64,000 nucleotides of DNA from a virus: positions 1 to 64,000 of IMG/VR virus record IMGVR_UViG_3300044730_001822; one strand, written 5' to 3'. Below are positions 48,965-57,783 of this stretch, one piece after another. The notes below the pieces were generated by a model that saw only the letters and a list, made by a program, of their open reading frames with translations, was not told where the DNA came from and did no database searches. A program made the position numbers and the translations under genes. Numbering within the stretch: the stretch's first letter is position 1; the number at the start of each line of letters is the position of its first letter.

Positions 48965-50380
48965 ATGGCCAACAATCTCGTACCTTACTTTTATGACGGG
49001 CAAATCCGCAGATTCATGCTGCAGATCGCTCGCGCATTCAGCAACTTCCAGTGTGAATATGGCAAGGACCAAGAAGGCAATCCCATATTGGTCAGGATTC
49101 CGTGTATGTACGGCAATGCTTCTAGACAGGCCGCTGACATCATAGCCAAGAACACACAAAACAACTTGCCTGCGGCACCACAGATTACCTTTTATATTTC
49201 TGCTGTGAAGTATGCCAGAGACCGTGTGCAGGATCCCACCTTCACTGGCAAGATCGCTGTGCGCCAAAGGACCTACGACGAAGTGACCAATACCTACGAG
49301 CGCACCCAAGGCAATGCGTTTATTGTAGAACGCATGATGCCGGTGCCATATGACATCACTGTGAATGTAGATTTTTGGACCAGCAACGAACAACAGAAAC
49401 AAAGCATTTTTGAACAGATTGGTACGCTGTTCAATCCTGCGATAGAAATACAAAGCACTGACAACTACATAGACTGGACCAGCCTCAGTACTTTAGAACA
49501 GACTGATTTACAGTGGAGCAGCCGCACAGTGCCCGTGGGACAAGGCAATCCCATAGACATCATGACCTTTACACTGAAACTGCCGGTGTGGATATCTCCG
49601 CCAGTGAAAGTCACCAAGTATGGTGTGATCCACAAGATCATTACCAACATATTTGACGAGTCGGGCGATGTTAACAATGCTCTCACTGGCGATGATATAT
49701 TGGCTGGAACTCGCGCTGTGGTCACTCCCATGGGTTATCAGATCCTGCTGTTAGAAGGTCAGATACAGTGCTTGCGCAGTAATGTGCCGCATCAACCGCC
49801 CAACGTTGAACTCAATGACCCGGTAGAAGATACAAGCAGTACACTGTTATGGCACAATGTGATCGACCTGTATGGCGCACTGCGTAATGGCATCAGCCAG
49901 ATACGCATCCAGAATCACGATCTAGAAACTGAAATAGTGGGTACCGTGGCTTATCATCCATCAGATGATCGTGTGATGTTGTTCTCTGTTCATGCAGATA
50001 CCTTACCTCCCAATACCTTACAGCCCATTAACGCTGTTATCAATCCACAGCGTTCGGGTCCAGGTTCAGGATTACCGTTGGCTGCCCCGGGGCAGCGTTA
50101 TTTGTTGACTGACAACATAGGCAGTGAGGACAACACAGAGCCAGCGCCGGCCTGGACCGAAAACGGCGTAGGTTTGATAGCTGCTGCCGATGACATCATT
50201 GAATACGATGGCCAGCGTTGGTTTATCTCTTTTGATGCCAGCGAAGTGCAACCTGGCCAGCAGATAGAGTTTGTGACCAATCTCAAGACCAAAGTACAAT
50301 ATAAATTTGATCAAGAAATAGGCTGGATCAAAAGTTATGAAGGTTTCTATCGCGGCGGCGATTGGAGCATTGTGCTTTGA
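48965..50380 (+). CDS. 15: Tail sheath stabiliser/completion protein gp15
   Basis: 471 residues, longer than T4 gp15 (272). The N-terminal half aligns by eye with T4: VPYFYDGQIRRFMLQIARAF with the FGYFYNSSFRRYATLMGDLF region, FSNFQCEYGK...VRIP, YDITVNVDFWTSNEQQKQSI, and IDIMTFTLKLPVWISPPV. It forms the terminator ring at the head-proximal tail end. The C-terminal extension is of unknown function and ends QFKYKF-like beta with GWIKSYEG. Confidence 0.8.
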   Translation: MANNLVPYFYDGQIRRFMLQIARAFSNFQCEYGKDQEGNPILVRIPCMYGNASRQAADIIAKNTQNNLPAAPQITFYISAVKYARDRVQDPTFTGKIAVRQRTYDEVTNTYERTQGNAFIVERMMPVPYDITVNVDFWTSNEQQKQSIFEQIGTLFNPAIEIQSTDNYIDWTSLSTLEQTDLQWSSRTVPVGQGNPIDIMTFTLKLPVWISPPVKVTKYGVIHKIITNIFDESGDVNNALTGDDILAGTRAVVTPMGYQILLLEGQIQCLRSNVPHQPPNVELNDPVEDTSSTLLWHNVIDLYGALRNGISQIRIQNHDLETEIVGTVAYHPSDDRVMLFSVHADTLPPNTLQPINAVINPQRSGPGSGLPLAAPGQRYLLTDNIGSEDNTEPAPAWTENGVGLIAAADDIIEYDGQRWFISFDASEVQPGQQIEFVTNLKTKVQYKFDQEIGWIKSYEGFYRGGDWSIVL

Positions 50381-50796
50381 AATCAGTTGATGCTGTTGGC
50401 ATCATGTTTTACAGTGCTGCCACACATAGATATCTTTACTTACTACGCAACGATCCCAAACATCCAGGTTCCTGGGGACTGCCCGGCGGTAAGATAGAAT
50501 CAGGTGAATCCATGCTGGATGCTGTGACAAGAGAATGCCAGGAAGAACTGGGTATGATTCCTGCATATCAAAAACTCATTCCCATTGAAAAGTTCACCAG
50601 CAACGACAACAATTTCAACTATCACACATTCTTTTGCGCCGTGGCAGAAGAATTTGTACCTACACTAAATCACGAACACATTGGCTATGCCTGGGTGGCC
50701 GCAGGTACAGTGCCCAAACCTCTGCATCCAGGTCTGTATGCCACATTCAAGATTGAAGAAATCCGAGACAAACTGGCAGTGATTGAACGCCACTGA
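50377..50796 (+). CDS. Nudix hydrolase
   Basis: 139 residues. Perfect Nudix box GKIESGESMLDAVTRECQEE followed by LG (GX5EX7REUXEEXGU). The likely start is TTG 50377, overlapping the gp15 stop (TTGA), with GGAG nine bases upstream; no ATG lies before the conserved first strand. Substrate could be a modified nucleotide, ADP-ribose or dinucleotide. It is coupled to a late structural gene, suggesting late expression. Confidence 0.88.
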   Translation: MKSVDAVGIMFYSAATHRYLYLLRNDPKHPGSWGLPGGKIESGESMLDAVTRECQEELGMIPAYQKLIPIEKFTSNDNNFNYHTFFCAVAEEFVPTLNHEHIGYAWVAAGTVPKPLHPGLYATFKIEEIRDKLAVIERH

Positions 50797-50805
50797 TTAA
50801 GTTAA

Positions 50806-50824
50806 AAATCGTAAATTACGATTT
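50806..50824. terminator. AT-rich hairpin between convergent genes
   Basis: AAATCGTA (806-813) pairs with TACGATTT (817-824) around AAT; it sits over the 3' end of 50816-51298. Weak as a terminator. Confidence 0.4.
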
Positions 50825-51298
50825 AATACCAATCAAGATGTGACTGATTCTGCTGGCCAACCAGGTATTTGAGTTGGTAGAGCCGTAGCCAGTGTTGATT
50901 GCGCTACGCACACTGGCATTCAATGCACTGGCATCGTAGACCACTAGCACTACTCTATTTTCACTTGCCACACCATTCAACGCATTTGCCAATGCAGTGA
51001 GTTGAGCAGGATCAATGTATGTATCGTACCAGTTGATACTAACAGTGGCACCACTGGGTGATAATACCGCCATTGTGTGTCCACGGTTTGCGGTATTTAC
51101 AATTTCAACATCATTGACTTGTACTACGGCGTTTTGATAACCGGGCACATCATATGTTGACGAATACGCATAAATCTTAGTGGGACCAACGTATTGTGTG
51201 GTTGATATTGCCACAGTTGTGCCAAATGCTTCATACCATGTGTATGGTGGGTACGTGGGCTGTACATTGTTCATGATCATCATCTGTGCGCTGCTCAT
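50816..51298 (-). CDS. Fibre-associated protein, ILEI/FAM3-like domain (tentative)
   Basis: 160 residues. RGHTMAVLSPSGATVSINWY, then LANALNGVASENRVVLVVYD and SRISHILIGIK resemble the ILEI/FAM3 alpha/beta module found at the ends of some phage fibres. It overlaps the LamG-like gene upstream (ATGA) and so belongs to the fibre operon. Receptor binding is inferred. Confidence 0.5.
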   Translation of the reverse strand: MSSAQMMIMNNVQPTYPPYTWYEAFGTTVAISTTQYVGPTKIYAYSSTYDVPGYQNAVVQVNDVEIVNTANRGHTMAVLSPSGATVSINWYDTYIDPAQLTALANALNGVASENRVVLVVYDASALNASVRSAINTGYGSTNSNTWLASRISHILIGIKS

Positions 51299-51984
51299 AC
51301 ACCAAACCTACCTTTCAAAGCATAGTAGTTTTGTCGGATTCGCTCAATGCTTAACTTTTGATTGTATAAAAACATATTGGCCACATAGCCCCAGGGTTGG
51401 CCGGCAAGATCATTGTTGCCCCAGCCCCAATGTGTGGTTCCTCCTGCCCCATATGCTATTGAACTTCCAACTTGTGAACCATTTATGTAAAATGTTTGAG
51501 ATGAATTGTCACCAACCACAGCATATTGAACCCAGATGCCAACCGAAGATGCGAGGTCGTATCCTGAACTTCTAAATTCGGTATCCCAATATCCCAGTGT
51601 ATTTGTTCCATTGGGGATGGTGATTGGTGTGTATTTGGGTGAATTTGTATAAAGCAATGTTCTAAATGATGCTGGATTGCCTGCTTCCAATCTAGCCCAG
51701 GTGATATATGTATATCCCGAGGTCGGTAATGTAGGACCAGTTCCATTTACAACAACTCTATTATTGCCTGTAGTACAGTCAAAACATTTAACACCACCCA
51801 GTACAGTGTATGTGGCACCAGTTAATGTATGTGTGTATCCGTTGCCTGACAGATCTGTGATTGCAGTTCCTGTGCCTGGATAACTGGCAGCATTGTCTGC
51901 ATCAATATATATTGCCAAATTGTTGGTGTATATAGTTGCATCATACACATCACTGCCAGTGAGTGTCACACCCGAAATAAACAT
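51295..51984 (-). CDS. LamG/ConA-like fibre accessory protein
   Basis: 229 residues from ATG 51984, which overlaps the long fibre stop (TAATG). MFISGVTLTGSDVYDATIYT is followed by LAIYIDADNAASYPGTGTAI, YTYITWARLEAGNPASFRTL, and QTFYINGSQVGSSI, the strand order of LamG-like lectin domains. The N-terminal M.ISG.T motif recurs on other adhesins of the window. A longer frame upstream is the shadow of the fibre gene. Confidence 0.72.
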   Translation of the reverse strand: MFISGVTLTGSDVYDATIYTNNLAIYIDADNAASYPGTGTAITDLSGNGYTHTLTGATYTVLGGVKCFDCTTGNNRVVVNGTGPTLPTSGYTYITWARLEAGNPASFRTLLYTNSPKYTPITIPNGTNTLGYWDTEFRSSGYDLASSVGIWVQYAVVGDNSSQTFYINGSQVGSSIAYGAGGTTHWGWGNNDLAGQPWGYVANMFLYNQKLSIERIRQNYYALKGRFGV

Positions 51985-54900
51985 TAGGCTATCCCTGTGC
52001 CGTTGATCATCCAAACATTGGCTGCCACATTCAACAATGAAGCCATGCCATAGGAAGAAACTGTTCTGTTGGCTGCCGTGCTGTTGCCTGCTAGATACAA
52101 ACTCACACCTGTGCCTTGTGCAATTGTGATATTGCCTGTGCCACGATTGACCACTGTTATGGCTGTGCCTATGGTCCAAGATACAGAAGAGTTGTTAGCG
52201 ATAGTCAATGTGTTGCCAGTACTCAACGTAGAATAGTAATGCTTGCCACCATCAGTGGCTGACAAAGTAGCATCGCCGGTAAATGCAACCTGTGGAATAT
52301 CTCTATAGCCAAGAGTATATCCTGCAGTATTGCCCGAAATATTGCCACCGATAATATTTAAATTGCCTGTGACATTACTGCTGTAACTGACTTCTTTGGT
52401 CCCATCGTTGTACTGTAATATGCCTGCATTACCCGATGTATTCCTAACAGGCGCTACCACAAACGAGTTGGCTGTGGTGTTGTTTAGATTGGCTCCTGTG
52501 CTGTTCAACACTATGGAATTGTTGGCTTGATTCGCACGACCTGCGCGGAAACCAATAGATATGGAATTTGTGCCTTGGCTGTTGCCACCGGCTTCTGCAC
52601 CAATGGCTATGGCACCTGCCAGTTGTGAATCTCTAGCAGCACCTATACCAATGGCCACTGTGTAGTAATCTTGCGCCACATTGCCTGCGTTCACGCCAAT
52701 GGCCACAGCAGTCTGGCTTTGTGTGGCACCGCCTGCGCCTGTGCCAAGAGCAATATAAGTGTTGGCTACACCTGTCCAGGCTGTGTTCTGATATGTGGCA
52801 TCACCAAATGTTATTCGATCTGTTACTGCAATATTACCAGCAGTGATATTGCCAGTAGCGGACAAATTGTTAACCGCGGTTGTGCCGTTGGCCAGTGTTG
52901 CGTTACCTGCGTTGTCAAACACATAGTTATAACTGCCGGCGATCAATGTGACATTGGGAGTGGTGCCTTGCACATTGCCAGTGATTGAAATGTTGCCTAT
53001 CAAGTTACCGGCAGTGATGTTGCCCGTGGTAACGATAGTATTTGACCCGTAGGCAGCCAAGAAGTTGGCCACATTGGCATTGCCATATGTGCCAGCTAAA
53101 TTAGACAGGATGTTTACACCATTGGAAAAGTTGATGTTGCCATTTTGAGGCAGAGTCAAATTGCCGTCAGTGGTAAAATTCCAAAGTTTGCTAGTAACAT
53201 TGGTTTGTGTTTCAATCTGGAATGATTTATCAACACCGGTTAAAAAGTTAACTGTGTTTGGACCTCTAGCATTTGATAATGTAACTCCTGTTGGGAATGT
53301 TGTGGTACCGGTGTTGCTAAATGTCCAGGTGTATCCAGACTTCACAATGTTACCTGCGATGTTGCCAGTGTAGGTTGGCAAGTAATCGGCCACATTGGCA
53401 TTGCCATAGGTAGCAGACAAACCTGTGAGTTGACTACCATTGCCAATGAAGTAATTGCCGGTCACATTGCCCACAGTGGTGATACCCACATTGGCTATCA
53501 AGTTGCCCGACGCAGTGATATTGCCTGTGGCGCTCACAGTAGAGATACTGCTGAAGCCGGACAAGGTGGGTGCCGGGCTGGCTCCTGTAGCGCGGATGCC
53601 TCCGGACACCACAAGATAGTCTGCCGATACATTGCCAGTGGCCGAAACCTGTGCGGTGCTAAACACACCGTCTTTGTCAAAGTCATAGATGGCTATGTTG
53701 CCGCCATTGGTGCCAGTGACAATACGCACGGTCTGCGTGTTCTGCAACGGCGTGTAGACAGCAGCTATGTTGCTGCTCATCAAGTTGGCAATGTCTTCTG
53801 CCCAGTATGATGTGACTGTGCCGTTGGCTCCAGATGCTATAAACGACAACGGTAGATTATCAGCAGGCTGTAATAAAGCACTTTCGGTGCCAAATACAAT
53901 AGTGTCGCCACTGAGAATCATATCACCTGCTAAAATCAAGTTTGCGTCTGCACCAAATGTCCAATTGTAGCCATGAGCCCCAATATTGACATTACCATCA
54001 CCAATTATATTAAAGTCCTCGGGTCCAGTTTGGTGCATAATAGTATTGGACCAGGTTAAATTATTGCCATTGATATCGATGTTGCCAGGAACGGATAAGT
54101 TACCATCGTTGCCAAAGGTCCAGGTCTGAGGTGTACCTGAGTTGGCTGTAAGCACAATATTGGCGTTTGATTGTATCAGTGGTGTATTGACCGCACCAAC
54201 GCTGATGCCAATGTTGGCGGTCAACGGTGCTTGATAATCTACATACAAAGCAAGTTGACTTGCACCTGTATATGCTGTGTAATCTAATTCTAAAGTGCTG
54301 GCATTGTAGTAGTTGCCAGTAACAAAATCATTGTAACTTAGGCTGGTGGCATTAGAAAAATACTGACTGCTGATCGTAGCATATCCATCAAGTACGCTGA
54401 TACCATTGGCATAGTTTATGTTACTGGTGTTACCAGGCAATGCCAGGTTGCCATCGTTGCCAAAGGTCCAAGTGTAGCCACCGCTGTGTATTCTTGCTTC
54501 TGGAGCATTACCATATTGCGCTGTAATCTCAAAATTGGTATTTTCTGGGCCAAGGAAGATGTTGGCTGTTGGTTGTTCCACATTGCCGCCAATGCCCGGC
54601 GCACGCAAATGAATGTGCCCAGGAGCAGTGGGATCCAATACCAACACTTGATCATTGACTGTGTCGTCAGGAGTGAGAGTCAGTGTGGTATAACCACCAC
54701 CATCACCAGAAGAATTTCCCATCCACTCTATGCGACCATCGTTGTTGGCAGTGACACCAACAATGTTGCCGGCCACCGACAGGGGAACGTTCTGTATCAG
54801 CACGTCCGTTGGCAGCACCACAAGATTGTTGAATCCACCGGCTCCGATGTTGACTCCATTGTTGGCCACTAGAGCACTGATGTTCTCAACGGCAAAATTT

Positions 54901-56540
54901 AGACTGTCAAGATTGGTTATGTTGCCTACCAATCCTTGCACGTTGCCCAAGAAATAGTTGGCTGTGGTGGTGTTGCCGGTGTTGTCAAAAATCAAGTTTG
55001 CGTAACCTGCTTTGAATACCAGGGCCTCGCTGCCAAACAGCACCGAACCATTGATCACTGGCGTGTATGCGGCCTGTGCCTGTGGCAAATACATCCAGCC
55101 ATAATTGTCATATGACCATGTGTAATTGCCACCGTCGGTGGTGATTTCCACAGCACCACCTGTGTTGGCGTTCATATTGACGTTGTTCACAGCAGTTTTG
55201 ATTGTGCTGCCGTTGACAAAATTGATATTGCCAGCACCAAGATTGCCTGCGTATGTGGGCAAGTAATTGGCCACATTGGCATTGCTGTATGAACTGCCAG
55301 CCGAGATGCCGGTTAAGAATGCACCGTTACCGATAAAATACTGACTGCTCACATTGCCCGAAACTGAAAGATTGCCGCCCGTGATGATTCCATTGGGCGA
55401 CTGAAAATGTCCATCGTTTTCAAATGAAAACTGATAGGCACTGACTCCTACCACATCATAGGTCTTGACTCGGATCTCTTTGGTCACGTCGTCAACTTCC
55501 ACGTGAACATCTTCGCCACCTAGATACAGATAGGAGTTGCTGGCATCCTGGATGCCGCCTGCACGGATGTGTATGTGTCCGGTGTTGTAGGGATCTATCA
55601 CCACATATCGATCTTCGGGCACTAGATTATCATCAGGAATCAACTTCAGCACGTTGAGATTGCTGCCGTTGATTTCCCAGCGCAGGCTTCCTGTGTTGCC
55701 AGCAGTTTCTGCCACCAGACTACCCGGCATGGTCAAATTACCTGCTGTGTCAAAGGTCCAGGCATTGGCTCCGTCGGTGGTGACCACAACATTTCCGTCA
55801 ATGGTGCCTATATCCACAGTGGAAGTGCCGTTGGCGATAAAGGATCCCAGAGCCGAAATTCCAGTAAGTTGTGATCCATTGCCTACAAAATAACCTGCAG
55901 AAACGTTGCCAGCACCCGTGAAGTCACCTTCAGTATCATATAGCCAATTACCACCTGCGGTTGAAACCTTGACATTGCCATTGGCCACTAGATTGTAAAT
56001 ATGCAGATTGGCTACATCAGCAGTGGCATCGTCGGGCACAGTGATGCCAACTAGCCCAGCAGTACCGCTGGGTCTAATGCTGACGCTGGTTTCGCTCGCA
56101 TTGTTGGCCAACTCAATGTTAGTTCCGTCTATGGCCACATTGGAAATTTGATCAGGAGTGCGTGCGAAATTTATTGGGGTGGTACCAATAATCACAGGAT
56201 TGGGAGTGGTCAGTGTCCAGGTGGTCTGCGCATATTCTGCGCCATCTGTTACAGACACAGTCAATCCCGAGTTCACTGCAGAACTCAATCCTGAATTGAT
56301 ATTGATCCAGTCTGGTGCAGGCACCAACAGTGTTTGCGCAGCATTGACCTGATAGATGCCGTTTTCGGTAGCATCAGTTTGCGCTGTGAGCAGCACACGG
56401 TCATAGGGATCTAAAACCACTGCGTCAATGACCAGTGCGCCAGGGCTGGCTAGATTGATGTTTGAGTCAGATAAAGCACGGACCGCCTGTTTCCAGTCGA
56501 TGTCGTAGACCTGATAAGCGCGGGGTTTTGTTGCTGGCAT
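51984..56540 (-). CDS. Long tail fibre protein with YadA-like head repeats
   Basis: 1518 residues. The N-terminal region (about 1-125: KPRAYQVYDIDWKQAVRALS, VLDPYDRVLLTAQTDATENG) is probably the attachment module. Next come many repeats of the type YFIGNGSQLTGLS / YGNANVADYLPTYTGN / YTWTFGNDGNLSLPGN, giving a long beta fibre. Near the C-terminus the runs TAVAIGVNAG, YTVAIGIGAARDSQLAGAIA and NSISIGFRAG match the heptad-type head repeats of trimeric autotransporters, then a C-terminal beta domain. CTAAATA lies in a perfect inverted repeat just upstream. Confidence 0.85.
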   Translation of the reverse strand: MPATKPRAYQVYDIDWKQAVRALSDSNINLASPGALVIDAVVLDPYDRVLLTAQTDATENGIYQVNAAQTLLVPAPDWININSGLSSAVNSGLTVSVTDGAEYAQTTWTLTTPNPVIIGTTPINFARTPDQISNVAIDGTNIELANNASETSVSIRPSGTAGLVGITVPDDATADVANLHIYNLVANGNVKVSTAGGNWLYDTEGDFTGAGNVSAGYFVGNGSQLTGISALGSFIANGTSTVDIGTIDGNVVVTTDGANAWTFDTAGNLTMPGSLVAETAGNTGSLRWEINGSNLNVLKLIPDDNLVPEDRYVVIDPYNTGHIHIRAGGIQDASNSYLYLGGEDVHVEVDDVTKEIRVKTYDVVGVSAYQFSFENDGHFQSPNGIITGGNLSVSGNVSSQYFIGNGAFLTGISAGSSYSNANVANYLPTYAGNLGAGNINFVNGSTIKTAVNNVNMNANTGGAVEITTDGGNYTWSYDNYGWMYLPQAQAAYTPVINGSVLFGSEALVFKAGYANLIFDNTGNTTTANYFLGNVQGLVGNITNLDSLNFAVENISALVANNGVNIGAGGFNNLVVLPTDVLIQNVPLSVAGNIVGVTANNDGRIEWMGNSSGDGGGYTTLTLTPDDTVNDQVLVLDPTAPGHIHLRAPGIGGNVEQPTANIFLGPENTNFEITAQYGNAPEARIHSGGYTWTFGNDGNLALPGNTSNINYANGISVLDGYATISSQYFSNATSLSYNDFVTGNYYNASTLELDYTAYTGASQLALYVDYQAPLTANIGISVGAVNTPLIQSNANIVLTANSGTPQTWTFGNDGNLSVPGNIDINGNNLTWSNTIMHQTGPEDFNIIGDGNVNIGAHGYNWTFGADANLILAGDMILSGDTIVFGTESALLQPADNLPLSFIASGANGTVTSYWAEDIANLMSSNIAAVYTPLQNTQTVRIVTGTNGGNIAIYDFDKDGVFSTAQVSATGNVSADYLVVSGGIRATGASPAPTLSGFSSISTVSATGNITASGNLIANVGITTVGNVTGNYFIGNGSQLTGLSATYGNANVADYLPTYTGNIAGNIVKSGYTWTFSNTGTTTFPTGVTLSNARGPNTVNFLTGVDKSFQIETQTNVTSKLWNFTTDGNLTLPQNGNINFSNGVNILSNLAGTYGNANVANFLAAYGSNTIVTTGNITAGNLIGNISITGNVQGTTPNVTLIAGSYNYVFDNAGNATLANGTTAVNNLSATGNITAGNIAVTDRITFGDATYQNTAWTGVANTYIALGTGAGGATQSQTAVAIGVNAGNVAQDYYTVAIGIGAARDSQLAGAIAIGAEAGGNSQGTNSISIGFRAGRANQANNSIVLNSTGANLNNTTANSFVVAPVRNTSGNAGILQYNDGTKEVSYSSNVTGNLNIIGGNISGNTAGYTLGYRDIPQVAFTGDATLSATDGGKHYYSTLSTGNTLTIANNSSVSWTIGTAITVVNRGTGNITIAQGTGVSLYLAGNSTAANRTVSSYGMASLLNVAANVWMINGTGIA

Positions 56541-56542
56541 AA

Positions 56543-56578
56543 GCTGTTTCCAATTTATAACTATTTAGCGGAAACAGC
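56543..56578 (-). promoter_or_regulatory. Late promoter CTAAATA (56562-56568) inside an inverted repeat
   Basis: GCTGTTTCC (543-551) pairs with GGAAACAGC (570-578); the 18-base loop carries CTAAATA, 21 bases before ATG 56540. Confidence 0.75.
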
Positions 56579-56595
56579 GGTTGGTACAGGGTGTG

Positions 56596-57330
56596 CTACT
56601 TAAATGACGGTCCTGTGATCCAGGCCACAAGGCTGTATCTAGTGCCCTTGGTCACGGGTGTGACCCTGTGTAAAACATAACTGGGAAATACCGTGACAAA
56701 TCCCTGCTCTTTGTTGGGCACAGTGGGCTCTTTGCCGTAGTACAGTTCCAGGTCTCCGCCAACATAATCCTTTGGATCAGACAACTGCAATGTAAAACTC
56801 AGTTTCCTGGTCCAGGTATTGAGTCCGCGATCTATGTGCTGATCATATTTGCCCCCGGGAGCATCATAGCGTGTGAACTGGAATCCTTCGATAAATCCAA
56901 ACAAGTCAAACTTGAAAAATTTTGAATTCAAATCTACTATGACATCTGTGACCCGACGGAAAATCCAATGGCTGTCATCACAGGGCATGAGCCAAGAATT
57001 TTTGCTGTCGCGGATGTTGGGTGCAACATCATTGCCTCGAATGCGACTATTGTCAACAATTCTCGCGTTGCCTATTTCAATGATTTTGCGACATTCATCA
57101 GGTGTAAATGCACCTTGGAAGTAGGCCCAATCTTCCACATGATCCAGTTGGAAAGGCCATACCGTTGATGATTGGTCAATCTTTACAACAGACGCAGACT
57201 GCGACGCTGTTTTTTTTGTTGAAACTTTGGCTGCTGTTTTGGTTTTTGCAGACTTGGCCACAGGTTTTTTTACTGCAACCTGTGCTGATTTGAATTCTTG
57301 TGTTGTGGAAGTTTTAGCGTTCTTAGACAT
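56596..57330 (-). CDS. 2-oxoglutarate/Fe(II)-dependent oxygenase
   Basis: 244 residues. A Lys/Ala/Thr-rich N-terminus (1-45) is followed by a prolyl-hydroxylase-like double-stranded beta helix: YDQHIDRG gives the HxD pair, VFPSYVLHRVTPVTKGTRYS gives the distal His and the Arg for 2-oxoglutarate. Cyanophages commonly carry such enzymes, of uncertain target. Placement among fibre genes suggests modification of virion proteins, but this is inference. A 12-bp hairpin covers the start codon. Confidence 0.85.
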   Translation of the reverse strand: MSKNAKTSTTQEFKSAQVAVKKPVAKSAKTKTAAKVSTKKTASQSASVVKIDQSSTVWPFQLDHVEDWAYFQGAFTPDECRKIIEIGNARIVDNSRIRGNDVAPNIRDSKNSWLMPCDDSHWIFRRVTDVIVDLNSKFFKFDLFGFIEGFQFTRYDAPGGKYDQHIDRGLNTWTRKLSFTLQLSDPKDYVGGDLELYYGKEPTVPNKEQGFVTVFPSYVLHRVTPVTKGTRYSLVAWITGPSFK

Positions 57331-57355
57331 AACTTTAGTTATCTATGTCTAAGAA
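57320..57355. promoter_or_regulatory. 12-bp perfect inverted repeat over oxygenase start
   Basis: TTCTTAGACATA (320-331) pairs with TATGTCTAAGAA (344-355); the arm includes the ATG (57330-57328) and first codons. Confidence 0.7.
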
Positions 57356-57368
57356 CCGCTGAAAAAAA

Positions 57369-57764
57369 TTATGGATTCTCTTCTGGGACTACAACTACCC
57401 AACTCACTGTAGATTCATCCCAGTCATACTCTTGTCCGTCGGTGGGTTCAGGAATTGGTGGCTTCCACTGACCAGTAAAATCATCCACTATCCAACTGGG
57501 ATAAGGATCCGGCTTTGGTGGAATGAACGCATCTCTGGCAGCATCATAGGAATAGCCAATACCTGCATAATTTTTACGCAGAGCCTTGGACTGATCCGCA
57601 GATGGAGTGTTGGAATTGGGCTCATAGTGTACGCCTGCTTTGGTATTGTAACTGGTCTGGATCCACTGTGCTGGGTCGCCCACTGCACCAGAATCAATAA
57701 AATCCTGCTCGGCTACAATTACTTGCGTAACTTTGCCGCCTTCTACTTTGGCAAAATGTGACAT
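57369..57764 (-). CDS. Conserved fibre-region protein (MSHFAKVEGG)
   Basis: 131 residues. MSHFAKVEGGKVTQVIVAEQ, LRKNYAGIGYSYDAARDAF and YPSWIVDDFTGQWKPPIPEP are a pattern I associate with a protein widespread among T4-like cyanophages, without known function. AAAGGA precedes ATG 57764. It lies between two fibre-type genes, so a fibre or chaperone role is possible. Confidence 0.75.
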   Translation of the reverse strand: MSHFAKVEGGKVTQVIVAEQDFIDSGAVGDPAQWIQTSYNTKAGVHYEPNSNTPSADQSKALRKNYAGIGYSYDAARDAFIPPKPDPYPSWIVDDFTGQWKPPIPEPTDGQEYDWDESTVSWVVVVPEENP

Positions 57765-57783
57765 AAATCTATCCTTTTAAAAA

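Noticed and set aside
51984-52179. N-terminal extension of the LamG-like gene to 52179
   Set aside because: The extra 65 residues are His/Gln/Arg-rich and overlap the end of the long fibre gene in another frame; ATG 51984 with TAATG overlap is better.
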